A stretch of 64,000 bases of DNA, taken from the NCBI RefSeq assembly GCF_004764705.1, contig NZ_SHLX01000001.1, forward strand, positions 558,001-622,000, in the 5' to 3' direction. Positions 37,405 through 46,882 of the stretch are shown piece after piece. Each line of letters opens with the position of its first letter. The first letter of the stretch is position 1. Source of the DNA: Paenibacillus cymbidii (GTDB taxonomy: Bacteria > Bacillota > Bacilli > Paenibacillales > NBRC-103111). The notes under the pieces are model-generated. The model saw nothing but the letters and a program-made list of their open reading frames with translations, made no database searches and was not told where the DNA came from. The translations under genes and the position numbers were made by a program.

Positions 37405-39993
37405 TTGGCCCGCAATCGCAAAAAGAAGAAGCGCAAATCGTTCGCCGGCGCGCTCAAATACGAGCTGTACGGCATTATTATTTTGACCTTGTCGGTCATC
37501 GCGCTGTCGCAGGAAGGCACGGTGCCGAAGGCCATTCAAAATTTGTTTACGTTCCTCATCGGCGACAAGCTGTTCTGGGTCGTTCCGCCGATCTTCATTT
37601 ACATCGGGTTGTACGCGATGATCAAACGGGGCTGGCCGCGCGAATGGAGCGTGCGCAAGAGCGGGCTGCTGCTGCTGCTGATCGGGCTGATGATTTATTT
37701 CGAACAAGCGATGATTCACAAAAAAGATCCGTTCGGTTTATATGGAAGCAATGCCGCGTTCATCATTTCGCAAACCTTCGAAACATTGCGGACGATGTTC
37801 AAGAGCGGCATGGCCGACGGGCCAATCGATTACGGCGGCGGCATGGCGGGCGCCATTCTGTACGCGGTTCTCTACTTTCTGTTCGGCAACACCGGCGCCA
37901 AAATCATCGTTTACACGCTGTTCGTTCTTTCCTTTCTGCTCATCACCGGCGTGTCGTTCGTGGAATGGGGCGGCCGCGTGCGCGGATCGACCGACGGACT
38001 GCGCAAAGGGTTCGGCAACCGGGTGCGCGAATGGCTGGCCGGCTCGGGCAACCGCCGGGCGCCGTCACGCGCCGCCGCGGCGAAGTCGGTGCCGGCCGCG
38101 ATTCCCGTCCCGCAGCTGTACGATGACGACGATGAGGACGTTATCGAAGTGTCGCCGAAGCCGCGCAAGAAGAAGCCGATGTTTTTCCAACTGCTGAATC
38201 CGCCGAAGCGGCAGGAGCAGCCGGAGGCTTCGCCTTCCGCGAGCGCTGCGCCGATGCCGCCGCCTCCGTCGTTCGGAGTGGACGACGACGAGGCGGAGGA
38301 GGATTCCGCGGCGCTGCCGGCATGGAACGAAGCGCCGGTAGTGAAGCTGAAGCCGCGGCAGGCGGAACCGGAAGACGATGCGCTGGCCTATTTGCGCAAG
38401 GCGCGCGAAGAGGAAGCGAAGGCGCTTCTGGCCAAGCCGGCAACGGTTGCGCCGGAGCCAGTTGCTGCCGGGCCGCTCGTGCAAGCGGAGATGGAGCTGG
38501 ACATTGGCGACGGCGAAGCCAAGCCGTTCGATATGGCCGCTGCCGATCCGGATGCGGCGTCGCATTATTCGTTGCCTTCGCTGAATTTGCTCGGCAAGCC
38601 GGCCGGCGGCAACGCCGGCGATCTTGCCGATCAGCATGCGAACGGCCGCAAGCTGGAGGCGACGCTCGAAAGCTTCGGCGTGCGCGCGCGGGTACTGGAT
38701 GTCGTGCGCGGCCCGGCGGTCACCCGCTATGAAATTCAGCCGGACGTCGGCGTCAAAGTAAGCCGCATCGTCAGCCTGACCGACGACATCGCGCTTGCGC
38801 TGGCAGCCAAGGATATCCGGATGGAAGCGCCGATTCCGGGCAAGTCGGCCATCGGCATCGAGGTGCCGAACACGGAAGTGTCGATGGTGACGCTGCGCGA
38901 AGTCATGGAGACCGGGGCGTTCCAGGACGCCGGCGCCAAGCTGACGATCGCCTTCGGCCGCGATATTTCCGGCCAGCCGATTGTCGGCAACTTGGCCCGC
39001 ATGCCCCACTTGCTTGTTGCGGGGGCGACCGGTTCGGGCAAGTCGGTGTGCATCAACGGCATCATCACGAGCGTGCTGTACAAGGCCCGCCCGGACGAAG
39101 TGAAGTTTCTCATGATCGACCCGAAGATGGTCGAACTGAACGTGTACAACGGCATCCCGCACTTGCTCGCGCCTGTTGTCACCGACCCGCGGCGCGCTTC
39201 GCTGGCGCTGAAGAAAATCGTCGTCGAGATGGAGAAGCGCTACGAGTTGTTCTCGAAGAGCGGCACGCGCAACATTGAGGGCTACAACGCGCTTATTACG
39301 GATAAAAACAACCCGAATCCGGGCGAGCCGCTGCCGCTGATCGTCGTGATAGTGGACGAGCTGGCCGATCTGATGATGGTCGCGGCCGGCGACGTCGAGG
39401 ATTCGATTTGCCGCCTCGCGCAAATGGCTCGCGCCGCCGGCATCCATCTGATCATCGCCACGCAGCGGCCGTCCGTCGACGTCATCACCGGCGTCATCAA
39501 GGCGAACATTCCGTCGCGTATTGCCTTCGGCGTTTCATCGCAGGTCGACTCGCGGACGATTCTCGACATGGTCGGCGCGGAGAAGCTGCTCGGCCGCGGC
39601 GACATGCTGTTCCTGCCGGTTGGCGCCTCGAAGCCGGTGCGGGTGCAAGGCGCGTTCCTGTCCGATCAGGAAGTGGAGAAGGTGGTCACCTTCGTGCGCG
39701 ACCAGGAGCAGGCGAACTACCGCGAGGAACTGGTGCCGATGGTGGAAGAGGCGGCGGAGCAGGCGGAGACGTTCGAGGACGAGCTGTTTGAGCAAGCGGT
39801 GCAAATTGTATTGGAAGCGAAGCAGGCGTCGGTATCGCTGCTTCAGCGGCGCATGCGCGTCGGCTACACGCGCGCCGCGCGACTGATCGACTCGATGGAG
39901 GCCAAAGGAGTCGTTGGCCCCTATGAAGGAAGCAAGCCGCGCGAAGTGCTGATGACGATCGAACAGTTTTTCCAGAATCGGATCAGCTCGTAG
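37405..39993 (+). CDS. spoIIIE: DNA translocase FtsK/SpoIIIE
   Basis: A septum-bound DNA pump (862 aa) that moves trapped chromosome, notably into the forespore. N-terminal four-helix membrane domain (about 20-195), a Pro/Ala/Glu-rich linker (about 210-400), the alpha and RecA-like beta motor domains with Walker A GATGSGKS at 540-547 and Walker B-like [12 protein letters not shown], and the DNA-reading winged-helix gamma domain at the end ([22 protein letters not shown]). TTG 37405 follows GGGGGTGA. The locus matches B. subtilis spoIIIE (after tepA-ylzJ), but the island interrupts the usual adjacency. Confidence 0.94.
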   Translation: MARNRKKKKRKSFAGALKYELYGIIILTLSVIALSQEGTVPKAIQNLFTFLIGDKLFWVVPPIFIYIGLYAMIKRGWPREWSVRKSGLLLLLIGLMIYFEQAMIHKKDPFGLYGSNAAFIISQTFETLRTMFKSGMADGPIDYGGGMAGAILYAVLYFLFGNTGAKIIVYTLFVLSFLLITGVSFVEWGGRVRGSTDGLRKGFGNRVREWLAGSGNRRAPSRAAAAKSVPAAIPVPQLYDDDDEDVIEVSPKPRKKKPMFFQLLNPPKRQEQPEASPSASAAPMPPPPSFGVDDDEAEEDSAALPAWNEAPVVKLKPRQAEPEDDALAYLRKAREEEAKALLAKPATVAPEPVAAGPLVQAEMELDIGDGEAKPFDMAAADPDAASHYSLPSLNLLGKPAGGNAGDLADQHANGRKLEATLESFGVRARVLDVVRGPAVTRYEIQPDVGVKVSRIVSLTDDIALALAAKDIRMEAPIPGKSAIGIEVPNTEVSMVTLREVMETGAFQDAGAKLTIAFGRDISGQPIVGNLARMPHLLVAGATGSGKSVCINGIITSVLYKARPDEVKFLMIDPKMVELNVYNGIPHLLAPVVTDPRRASLALKKIVVEMEKRYELFSKSGTRNIEGYNALITDKNNPNPGEPLPLIVVIVDELADLMMVAAGDVEDSICRLAQMARAAGIHLIIATQRPSVDVITGVIKANIPSRIAFGVSSQVDSRTILDMVGAEKLLGRGDMLFLPVGASKPVRVQGAFLSDQEVEKVVTFVRDQEQANYREELVPMVEEAAEQAETFEDELFEQAVQIVLEAKQASVSLLQRRMRVGYTRAARLIDSMEAKGVVGPYEGSKPREVLMTIEQFFQNRISS

Positions 39994-40014
39994 TCGATTC
40001 GATTGATTATCCGG

Positions 40015-40043
40015 ACAACCAGCGCTTACGCTGGTTGTTTTTT
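40015..40043 (+). terminator. Rho-independent terminator of spoIIIE
   Basis: Perfect 10-bp stem ACAACCAGCG/CGCTGGTTGT with a CTTA tetraloop and a TTTTTT tail. Confidence 0.93.
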
Positions 40044-40085
40044 CGCTTAACTCGAACGGGACCCGCGGGTTGCGGCCGACGCGAT

Positions 40086-40123
40086 TTTCGGAGCCAGATG
40101 CATATATGCATCTGGCTCCGAAA
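40086..40123. repeat. Perfect 38-bp palindrome
   Basis: Left half TTTCGGAGCCAGATGCATA and right half TATGCATCTGGCTCCGAAA are exact reverse complements with no loop. It lies between the spoIIIE terminator and sleB, has no U tract on either strand, and could be an operator, an IS footprint or a cruciform site. Confidence 0.9.
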
Positions 40124-40301
40124 GGATGGGCCTGCGATATATGGCCCAATCGGACTATCTTATATTAGAAAACAATATAAAATATTCCAAATATACACTT
40201 TCAGTCCCACATTCGCCGCATGGTATAATCCATCCCTTCCTTTGCAATAATAACCGCAAAACGCCATCCGGTCATGCGGAGGAAGGAAGGACAAGTCGAT
40301 C

Positions 40302-41096
40302 ATGAGTAAATCAACGAACCTGCGTCTTATCGTTGCCACGGTCGCCATTTTTGCGATGCTCGCCGCCGTCATGCAATTCAAGCAGCACCGTCATACGGCC
40401 GAAACGTTCGGAGATTACGAGCTGCGATACGGCGCAACGGGAACCGACATATACGAACTGCAGGGCCGGCTCAAGCATCTCGGTTTTTATACCGGTAAAG
40501 TCGACGGGGATTTTGGATACAACACGTTGAAAAGCGTCAAATGGTTCCAAAGCGAGTTCGGTCTGAAGGTGGACGGCATCGTCGGCGCAAAAACGAAGCT
40601 GAAGCTGTGGGAAGCCACCAAGGCGTGGAAGCCTACCGAACCGCAAGGCGGCAATGCGGCTGCAGGCGGTGGAGGCAATACCGGGGCGGGAGCAGGAGCG
40701 GGGGGGGGATCGTCGATCCCTTCGTCGAATCATCAAGGATTTTCCCAGGAGGACATGAATATGATGGCGAACGCCGTATACGGCGAGTCGCGCGGCGAAC
40801 CGTATATCGGTCAAGTGGCGGTTGCCGCCGTCATATTGAACCGGACGAAGTCGCCGAGTTTCCCGAATACGCCTTACGGCGTTATTTTCCAGCCGGGGGC
40901 GTTTACGGCGGTAGCCGACGGCCAAATTTGGCTGACGCCGAACGAATCGGCCAAACGCGCCGTGCAGGATGCGGTCAACGGCATGGATCCGACGGGCGGC
41001 TGCATCTACTATTTCAACCCGGAAACGGCAACGTCCAAATGGATTTGGTCGCGCCCGCAGGTCAAACAGATCGGCAAACACATTTTCTGCAAATAG
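40302..41096 (+). CDS. sleB: Spore cortex-lytic enzyme SleB
   Basis: SleB (264 aa) is a lytic transglycosylase made in the forespore and acting on cortex muramic-lactam peptidoglycan at germination. An N-terminal hydrophobic segment (about 8-25) serves as signal/anchor, a peptidoglycan-binding domain follows (about 42-107, TGTDIYELQGRLKHLGFYTGKVDGDFG), then a Gly-rich linker and the hydrolase_2 domain with catalytic Glu162 in VYGESRGEPYIGQVAVAAVILNR. ATG 40302 follows GGAGGAAGGAAGG. No YpeB gene follows, unlike many sleB-ypeB pairs, so this may be the stand-alone paralogue. Confidence 0.9.
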   Translation: MSKSTNLRLIVATVAIFAMLAAVMQFKQHRHTAETFGDYELRYGATGTDIYELQGRLKHLGFYTGKVDGDFGYNTLKSVKWFQSEFGLKVDGIVGAKTKLKLWEATKAWKPTEPQGGNAAAGGGGNTGAGAGAGGGSSIPSSNHQGFSQEDMNMMANAVYGESRGEPYIGQVAVAAVILNRTKSPSFPNTPYGVIFQPGAFTAVADGQIWLTPNESAKRAVQDAVNGMDPTGGCIYYFNPETATSKWIWSRPQVKQIGKHIFCK

Positions 41097-41110
41097 CGGC
41101 TTGATCTACG

Positions 41111-41187
41111 AAGCAACCTTCGCCGTACGGCCCGGTCGGCATTCGGCCGCCGGGCACGCGCGCGGCTTGGTTGCTTCTTCATTTTGC
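41111..41187 (+). terminator. Probable terminator of sleB
   Basis: Stem AAGCAACC/GGTTGCTT with a long GC-rich interior, followed by CTTCATTTT. The same outer stem is used after rpsO. Confidence 0.6.
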
Positions 41188-41271
41188 CAAGGAATATAAT
41201 GGAGGCATAAGCCCACTGCGCAAGGAATACATTTGCAGGTGAAGCATAACGGGAAGGGAGCGGGATCGAGT

Positions 41272-42552
41272 TTGAACAAAACGGCATTTGAACAAAGCGT
41301 AATCAGCCGCATTCGGCTGCATGTGCTGCCGACGGACCGGTTTAAAACATTCGCCGTCAGCGCCTTTATCGGCGCCAGGCTGCAGGAGGACGCCGTAACC
41401 CCGACTGCCGTGATCCCTTTCGTACTGCGGCGCGGCACGGAATCGCTTCCGGAAACGAAAGCGTTCCGCGAGAAGCTTGACGAGCTGTACGGCGCCGGAT
41501 TCGGCTTCGATGTGACCAAACGCGGCGATCATCAGATCGTCCAGTTCAAGATGGACATTATCGAGGATCGGTACGTGGGCGAAAGCGGGTCGCTGCTGCG
41601 CGAAGGGCTGCGCTTCCTCGCCGAAGCGATCGCGAGACCGGCGTTGGAGGACGCCGCGTTCGTGCGCGCTTATGTGGAAGCCGAGAAGAAGACGGTGCGC
41701 GAGAAGCTGGAAGCGATCGTCAACGACAAGATTCGTTACGCGGCGGAACGCTGCATCCAGGAAATGTGCCGCAACGAACCGTACCGGCTGCATCCGCTCG
41801 GCCGCATCGACGCGATCGACGCGATCGGACCGGACGACTTGTATGTCCATTACCGGGAATGGCTGCAGCAGGCGCCAATCGATTTATACGTGGTGGGCAA
41901 CACGACGTTGGCCGAAGTCGAGGCGATCGTCGGCGAGTTGTTCCCTACAGGCCGCGAAGCTTCCCCCGGTTACACCCAGGCGGCATTATCGACCGCCCCC
42001 GCCGAGCCGCGGACCGTAGTCGAGCGGCTTGACGTCAGCCAGGGCAAGCTCAACATGGGGCTGCGCGCCGGCGTTACTTATGCGGACGACGCTTATCCGG
42101 CGGCGCTGCTGTATAACGGCATCTTCGGTGGTTATCCGCACGCGAAGCTGTTCATCAATGTGCGCGAGAAGGCGAGCCTCGCTTATTACGCGTCGTCGCG
42201 GCTGGATGGGCATAAGGGCATTCTGACGATTCAGTCCGGCATCGAAATCGGCAATTTCGACAAGGCCGTTGCGATCATCCAGGATCAATTGGAGGCGATG
42301 CGCCGGGGACAAATCAGCGAACTGGAGCTGGCCCAGACGAAAGCGATGCTCGGCAATCATTTGCGCGAAATCCAGGATTCGGCGTTCGAAATGATCAGCT
42401 TCGATTTCAACAGCGTGCTGTCCGGCAAGGAGCGCAGCGCCGAGTCGCTGATCCGCGACATCGAGCGAACGGGCGTTGACGATATTGTCCGGGTGGCGGA
42501 AAACGTCAAGCTGGACACGATCTATTTCCTGCGCGATCGCAAGGAGGGGTGA
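41272..42552 (+). CDS. ymfF: M16-family peptidase-like protein, YmfF type (zinc motif absent)
   Basis: A 426-aa M16 fold protein. In the position of the HxxEH zinc motif it has KLDELYGAGF, so it is predicted to be catalytically inactive and to act as the partner of the active YmfH, as alpha/beta subunits do in processing peptidases. RRGTESLPETKAFREKLDELYGAGFGFDVTKRGDHQIVQF is the family pattern. I prefer TTG 41272, which gives the usual N-terminus LNKTAFEQ...LHVLPTDRFKT, behind GGGAGCGGG; an upstream TTG at 41233 is possible. It ends 3 bases before ymfH. Confidence 0.88.
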   Translation: MNKTAFEQSVISRIRLHVLPTDRFKTFAVSAFIGARLQEDAVTPTAVIPFVLRRGTESLPETKAFREKLDELYGAGFGFDVTKRGDHQIVQFKMDIIEDRYVGESGSLLREGLRFLAEAIARPALEDAAFVRAYVEAEKKTVREKLEAIVNDKIRYAAERCIQEMCRNEPYRLHPLGRIDAIDAIGPDDLYVHYREWLQQAPIDLYVVGNTTLAEVEAIVGELFPTGREASPGYTQAALSTAPAEPRTVVERLDVSQGKLNMGLRAGVTYADDAYPAALLYNGIFGGYPHAKLFINVREKASLAYYASSRLDGHKGILTIQSGIEIGNFDKAVAIIQDQLEAMRRGQISELELAQTKAMLGNHLREIQDSAFEMISFDFNSVLSGKERSAESLIRDIERTGVDDIVRVAENVKLDTIYFLRDRKEG

Positions 42553-42555
42553 CAA

Positions 42556-43842
42556 GTGGCCGACAAGCTGGTTTACGAGCAATTGGGCGAGACGTTGTAC
42601 CACGAACGGCTGCCGAACGGTCTTGATGTTTATGTGCTGCCCAAAACGGGGTTTCAAAAGACTTACGCCACATTTTCCACCAAATACGGGTCGATCGACA
42701 ATCATTTTCAGGTGGAAGGGCAAGCCGACGTTCGGGTTCCCGACGGCATCGCCCACTTCCTCGAGCACAAAATGTTCGAAGAGCCGACCGGCGACATTTT
42801 CGCCACTTTCGCGTCCAATGGAGCATCGGCTAACGCCTACACGGGCTTTGACCGGACGACGTATTTGTTTTCCGCTACCGAACGAATCGACGAAAACATC
42901 GCCACGCTGCTCGATTTTGTGCAGAACCCGTACTTTACCGACGAGAACGTGGAGAAGGAAAAAGGGATTATCGGCCAGGAAATCGACATGTACCGCGACA
43001 ACCCGGACTGGCGCTCGTACTTCGGGCTGATCGAGGCGATGTACGCCGTGCATCCGGTCCATATCGACATCGCGGGCACTGTGCCGTCGATTACGGAAAT
43101 TACGAAGGAAACGCTGTACACGTGCTACCGCACCTTCTATCATCCGAGCAACATGAGCTTCTTCGTGGTCGGCGGCGTCGATCCGGAGCGTACGCTGGCG
43201 CTTATTCGCGACAATCAGGCGTCCAAAACGTTTGCGCCGCAAGGCGAAATCCGCCGGCTGTTCGCTCCCGAGCCGGAGCAGGTAAAGGATTCGCGCAAGT
43301 TGATCGATTTGCCGGTTGCGCTGCCGAAATGCCTGTTCGGCTTCAAGGAGCTTCCGCCGCAAGCGCGCGGCGCGGCGCTGATGCGGCAGGAGCTGCTGAC
43401 GAAGCTGATGTTCGATACGCTGCTGGGGGCCAGCTCGACGATCTACCAAACGCTGTACGAGGAGCGATTGATATCGGATAGCTTCGGCCACGAATACAAT
43501 ATCAGCGAAGGCTACGCCTTCTCGATCATCGGCGGCGATACGCGCGATCCGGACCGGCTGCTCGCCCGCATCCGCGAATTGATTGCGGCGGTGTGCGACG
43601 CCGGCATCGCCGAAGTCGACTTCGAACGCATCCGCAAGAAGCGGATCGGCGGCTACATGCGGATGCTCAATTCGCCGGAAGCGATCGCGGGCGAATTTAC
43701 GAAGTACAAATTCAAGGACGGCGACCTGTTCGACGTGCTGCCGACGTACCAGTCGCTGACGCTTGAAGAGCTGAACGAGCGGATGCGCGCTCACTTCGAT
43801 TGGGAGCGAATGGCGGTTTCCGTCGTGCGCGCGAACGGATGA
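42556..43842 (+). CDS. ymfH: M16-family zinc metalloprotease, YmfH type
   Basis: A 428-aa protease with the intact inverted zinc site HFLEH in GIAHFLEHKMFEEPTGD, followed by FASNGASANAYTGFDRTTYLFSAT and the distal Glu region (EKGIIGQEIDMYRDNP). GTG 42556 follows AAGGAGGGGTGA at the ymfF end. Together with inactive YmfF it probably forms a two-subunit peptidase; homologues in other Firmicutes have been linked to maturation of secreted peptides such as AIP-like signals, which remains inference here. It overlaps ymfI by 4 bases. Confidence 0.92.
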   Translation: MADKLVYEQLGETLYHERLPNGLDVYVLPKTGFQKTYATFSTKYGSIDNHFQVEGQADVRVPDGIAHFLEHKMFEEPTGDIFATFASNGASANAYTGFDRTTYLFSATERIDENIATLLDFVQNPYFTDENVEKEKGIIGQEIDMYRDNPDWRSYFGLIEAMYAVHPVHIDIAGTVPSITEITKETLYTCYRTFYHPSNMSFFVVGGVDPERTLALIRDNQASKTFAPQGEIRRLFAPEPEQVKDSRKLIDLPVALPKCLFGFKELPPQARGAALMRQELLTKLMFDTLLGASSTIYQTLYEERLISDSFGHEYNISEGYAFSIIGGDTRDPDRLLARIRELIAAVCDAGIAEVDFERIRKKRIGGYMRMLNSPEAIAGEFTKYKFKDGDLFDVLPTYQSLTLEELNERMRAHFDWERMAVSVVRANG

Positions 43843-44588
43843 GCCGGCCGGCTCCCGTTGGCACCGTGCTCGTCACCGGCGGCAGCCGCGGCATCGGCGC
43901 CGCGGTAGCCGAACGGTTCGCCGCGGACGGCTTGACGGTCGTCATTCATTATCGCGAAGGACGGGACGCCGCCGAAGCGACGGCCGCGCGCTGCCGCGAG
44001 CTCGGGGCGACGACGCTGACCGTCGCCGCCGACATCCGTTCGGCGGCGGAAATCACGCATATGCGCGACATGCTGGACCGCGCGGGGAAGCTGCCGGACA
44101 TTCTCGTCAACAACGCCGGCATTGCCCACTACGGCATGCTGGCGGACTTGTCCGAAGCGGAATGGGACGAAGTGATGGATACGAACCTGAAGGGACTGTT
44201 CCTGTGCACGCAGGCGTTTATGGGCGCGATGGTGAGCCGCAAATACGGCCGCATCGTCAACGTATCTTCGCTTTGGGGCATCGCCGGCGCTTCGTGCGAA
44301 GTCGCTTATTCCGCGGCCAAGGGCGGCGTCAACGCGTTCACGAAAGCGCTCGCGCTGGAGCTTGCGCCTTCCGGCGTAACCGTCAACGCCGTAGCGCCGG
44401 GCGCCGTCGACACGCGCATGCTGGCGCCGCTTGACGCAGACGAGCGCGGCTCGCTTGCCCGCGACATTCCGGTCGGCCGCATTGCCAGGCCGGATGAAAT
44501 CGCTTCGCTTGTGCATTATTTGGCCCAGCCGGAAGCAGGCTACATCACCGGTCAGATAATCAGCCCGAACGGCGGCTGGCATACATAA
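43839..44588 (+). CDS. ymfI: Short-chain dehydrogenase/reductase, YmfI type
   Basis: A 249-aa classical SDR resembling 3-oxoacyl-ACP reductases. NAD(P)-binding TGGSRGIGAAVAERF, NNAG at LVNNAGIAHYG, catalytic Ser in NVSSLWG and the YSAAKGG Tyr/Lys pair are all present, so it should be active. ATG 43839 overlaps the ymfH stop (ATGA); the longer frame starting 13 codons earlier runs inside ymfH. Its substrate is unknown; the conserved ymfFHI order suggests a shared task. Confidence 0.92.
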   Translation: MSRPAPVGTVLVTGGSRGIGAAVAERFAADGLTVVIHYREGRDAAEATAARCRELGATTLTVAADIRSAAEITHMRDMLDRAGKLPDILVNNAGIAHYGMLADLSEAEWDEVMDTNLKGLFLCTQAFMGAMVSRKYGRIVNVSSLWGIAGASCEVAYSAAKGGVNAFTKALALELAPSGVTVNAVAPGAVDTRMLAPLDADERGSLARDIPVGRIARPDEIASLVHYLAQPEAGYITGQIISPNGGWHT

Positions 44589-44662
44589 CTGTGCATAGTT
44601 CGACGTCCTCCCGAGCACAATATTGTTGATCCCGCCAACATTGCAAGAAGGAGGACGACGAT

Positions 44663-44917
44663 ATGGCAACCGTATTGAAATCATTTGAAAAATGGAAAGA
44701 GTTTTTGGCAGACCGCATCAACCAGGCAGAGCATGCGGGCATGAGCGATGAAACGATCTCCAAGCTGGCGTTCCAGATCGGCGATTTTCTCGCCGACAAA
44801 ATCGACCCGGAGAACAAGGAAGAGCGCGTGCTCAAGGAATTATGGGACGTAGGCGACGAGCAGGAACGCAGGACGATCGCCAAATTGATGATCAAGTGGG
44901 TCGGCCAACAAAAGTAA
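44663..44917 (+). CDS. ymfJ: DUF3243 family protein YmfJ
   Basis: An 84-aa conserved cytoplasmic protein of unknown function: LKSFEKWKEFLADRINQAEHAGMSDETISKLAFQIGDFLADKIDPENKEERVLKELWDVGDEQERRTIAKLMIKWV. It is highly helical and charged with no motif that suggests catalysis. ATG 44663 follows AAGGAGG by 6-7 bases. It stands between ymfI and ymfK as in B. subtilis, followed by its own terminator. Confidence 0.92.
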   Translation: MATVLKSFEKWKEFLADRINQAEHAGMSDETISKLAFQIGDFLADKIDPENKEERVLKELWDVGDEQERRTIAKLMIKWVGQQK

Positions 44918-44931
44918 CGAAGCTTTGCGAC

Positions 44932-44960
44932 AAGCCTCCTGTAATAAGGGGGCTTTTCTG
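44932..44960 (+). terminator. Rho-independent terminator of ymfJ
   Basis: 9-bp stem AAGCCTCCT/AGGGGGCTT (one wobble), short loop, TTTTCTG. Confidence 0.8.
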
Positions 44961-45127
44961 TTGCAAACATGGTATACTGGTTGTACGCCTGAATAGAAGG
45001 CGAGTCCTTCCATCTCGCATAAAGCGCACCGCTTGGCCATCACTTTATGCTGCCTCCGTGCAGCACCAACGGCCAAACCGGAGGCGTCTATCTTTTTTTC
45101 CAAGGCCAAAGGAGATTGCGCACCGAC

Positions 45128-45982
45128 ATGAAACGAACAGGCGTCCGCCGAATGCTTGCGCTTTCGGCTGCCGCTGCCTTGCTGCTCACGGCATGCGGCC
45201 GCAACATGCCGCAACCGGACGAACAGCAGCTGGCGGCGAAACATTCGCTGCTTGTGCTTGCGGCACCGTCCGTCGGCGAAGCGGATGCGGCCAAACTGAA
45301 AGCGGAGCTGGTCCGCGCCAGGGGCACCGATCATATGGCATTCGAATGGCAGGCGAATGTCGCCGCCATTGACAATGCGGCGATTGCCCGCATCAAATCG
45401 ATTTCTTACGACAGAATCGTTGTGATTGGCAGTGAATTGATCGAAGGCGGCGTCGCGGCAGCCAAACAAACGCCGCAGCGTAACTGGACTTTTTTCGCCA
45501 ACACAACCGCCGATCCGTCCGCATCCGTCGCCAATGAGGCCAACGTCGCGCTTTACATAACGGATCCCGCCGCTCAGGACCGGATGTGGAACGATTGGGT
45601 CGCGGAACAGACGGCGGCCGGACGAACGTTCGAATGGATCAGCGATACGGCGCATCCGGTCCCGGCTTCCTGGGCGCCCAGCGAAGAGGCGGATCATATC
45701 GTCATGCTCGACATATTCGGTACTTATTGGTTCAACCAACTGACGGCGCAATCGGCGCAGCATCGTCCGTCCTGGCTGGTGACGCTTGTGCCGCTGCAGC
45801 CTGCCGACGAGACGAAACTGCAGTCGCTTCGCATTCCGGTCATGAACATGGCGCAGGATGCGAGACTCGTCTTCGATTGGGTTAATGTGCTGAAAAGCCA
45901 GCTGCAGGAGATCAAGGATGACCGCTGGAAGCAAGGGGTAACCGTTTACGGCCCCGACATGCTTGCGGTAGGGCACAAATAA
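45128..45982 (+). CDS. Predicted lipoprotein, possibly BMP/periplasmic-binding-fold type
   Basis: A 284-aa protein with a lipoprotein signal (KRTGVRRMLALSAAAALLLTAC, lipobox Cys at about residue 22). The mature part alternates strands and helices (LLVLAAPSVGEADAAKLKAELVRARG; YDRIVVIGSELIEGGVAAAKQTPQRNWTFFAN), which resembles the BMP-type binding fold, but I recognise no diagnostic motif. ATG 45128 is preceded by AAAGGAG at a rather long distance of about 13 bases. It is absent from the same place in B. subtilis and appears to be an addition between ymfJ and ymfK. Confidence 0.75.
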   Translation: MKRTGVRRMLALSAAAALLLTACGRNMPQPDEQQLAAKHSLLVLAAPSVGEADAAKLKAELVRARGTDHMAFEWQANVAAIDNAAIARIKSISYDRIVVIGSELIEGGVAAAKQTPQRNWTFFANTTADPSASVANEANVALYITDPAAQDRMWNDWVAEQTAAGRTFEWISDTAHPVPASWAPSEEADHIVMLDIFGTYWFNQLTAQSAQHRPSWLVTLVPLQPADETKLQSLRIPVMNMAQDARLVFDWVNVLKSQLQEIKDDRWKQGVTVYGPDMLAVGHK

Positions 45983-46073
45983 ATGCGGCGGCTCCCGATT
46001 CGGGAGAGGAAATTGACGAAACGTGTAGAATAATATGACATGCGCCGATGCGCGGTATGGAGAGATGATGCGG

Positions 46074-46841
46074 ATGGAAATGAAGCAATGGTACATGGAA
46101 TACAAAATTCATAAGAACCGCCCCGGTTTGCTCGGCGATATCGCTTCGCTGATGGGGATGCTGGAAATCAATATTTTGACCATCAACGGCGTCGAGGACC
46201 GAACCCGCGGCATGCTGCTGCAAACGAACGACGACGAAAAAATCGAATTGATGGGTAAAATGTTAAAAAAAGTGGATAATATTACAGTGACGGCGTTGCG
46301 CGCGCCCAAGCTGGTCGATATATTGGCCGTACGCCATGGCCGCTACATCGAGCGGGACTCCGACGATCGCAAAACGTTTCGTTTTACGCGCGACGAACTT
46401 GGACTGCTGGTCGACTTTCTCGGTGAAATTTTCAAGAAGGAAGGCAACCAGGTCGTCGGTCTTCGCGGCATGCCGCGCGTAGGCAAGACGGAATCGATTA
46501 TTGCCGGCAGCGTCTGCTCGAACAAGCGCTGGACGTTCGTTTCGTCGACGCTGCTGCGTCAGACGGTGCGCAGCCAGTTGTCCGAGGACGAGATGAACCC
46601 GAACAACGTGTTCATCATCGACGGCATCGTGTCGACGATGCGGGCGAACGAGAAGCATCACAGCCTGATGCAGGAACTGATGGCGATGCCTTCGACCAAG
46701 GTGATCGAGCATCCGGACATCTTCGTGCGCGATTCGGAATACGAGTTCAGCCACTTCGACTATATTGTCGAACTGCGCAACACGCCGGACGAAGAAATTT
46801 CGTACGAAAGCTTTACCGTGAACAATGACGACGGGTTCTGA
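46074..46841 (+). CDS. ymfK: DUF3388 family protein YmfK
   Basis: A 255-aa protein of unknown function. The first roughly 80 residues look like an ACT-type domain (YMEYKIHKNRPGLLGDIASLMGMLEINILTINGVEDRTRGMLL). The rest contains a P-loop-like GMPRVGKTESIIAGS near residue 140 and FIIDGIVSTMRANEK, suggesting nucleotide binding. ATG 46074 is 9 bases after GGAGAG; ATGs at 46065 and 46068 are too close to that site. The order ymfJ-ymfK-ymfM is conserved, with one added gene here. Confidence 0.9.
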   Translation: MEMKQWYMEYKIHKNRPGLLGDIASLMGMLEINILTINGVEDRTRGMLLQTNDDEKIELMGKMLKKVDNITVTALRAPKLVDILAVRHGRYIERDSDDRKTFRFTRDELGLLVDFLGEIFKKEGNQVVGLRGMPRVGKTESIIAGSVCSNKRWTFVSSTLLRQTVRSQLSEDEMNPNNVFIIDGIVSTMRANEKHHSLMQELMAMPSTKVIEHPDIFVRDSEYEFSHFDYIVELRNTPDEEISYESFTVNNDDGF

Positions 46842-46882
46842 GTGAACATCAAGCGACGCCTGACAGCAGGGAGGTGAGCGAC

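Noticed and set aside
40191..40229. Sigma-G promoter for sleB
   Set aside because: CATGGTA fits a -10, but no GHATR-type -35 occurs 17-18 bases upstream; the TATAAT within it also lacks a good -35.
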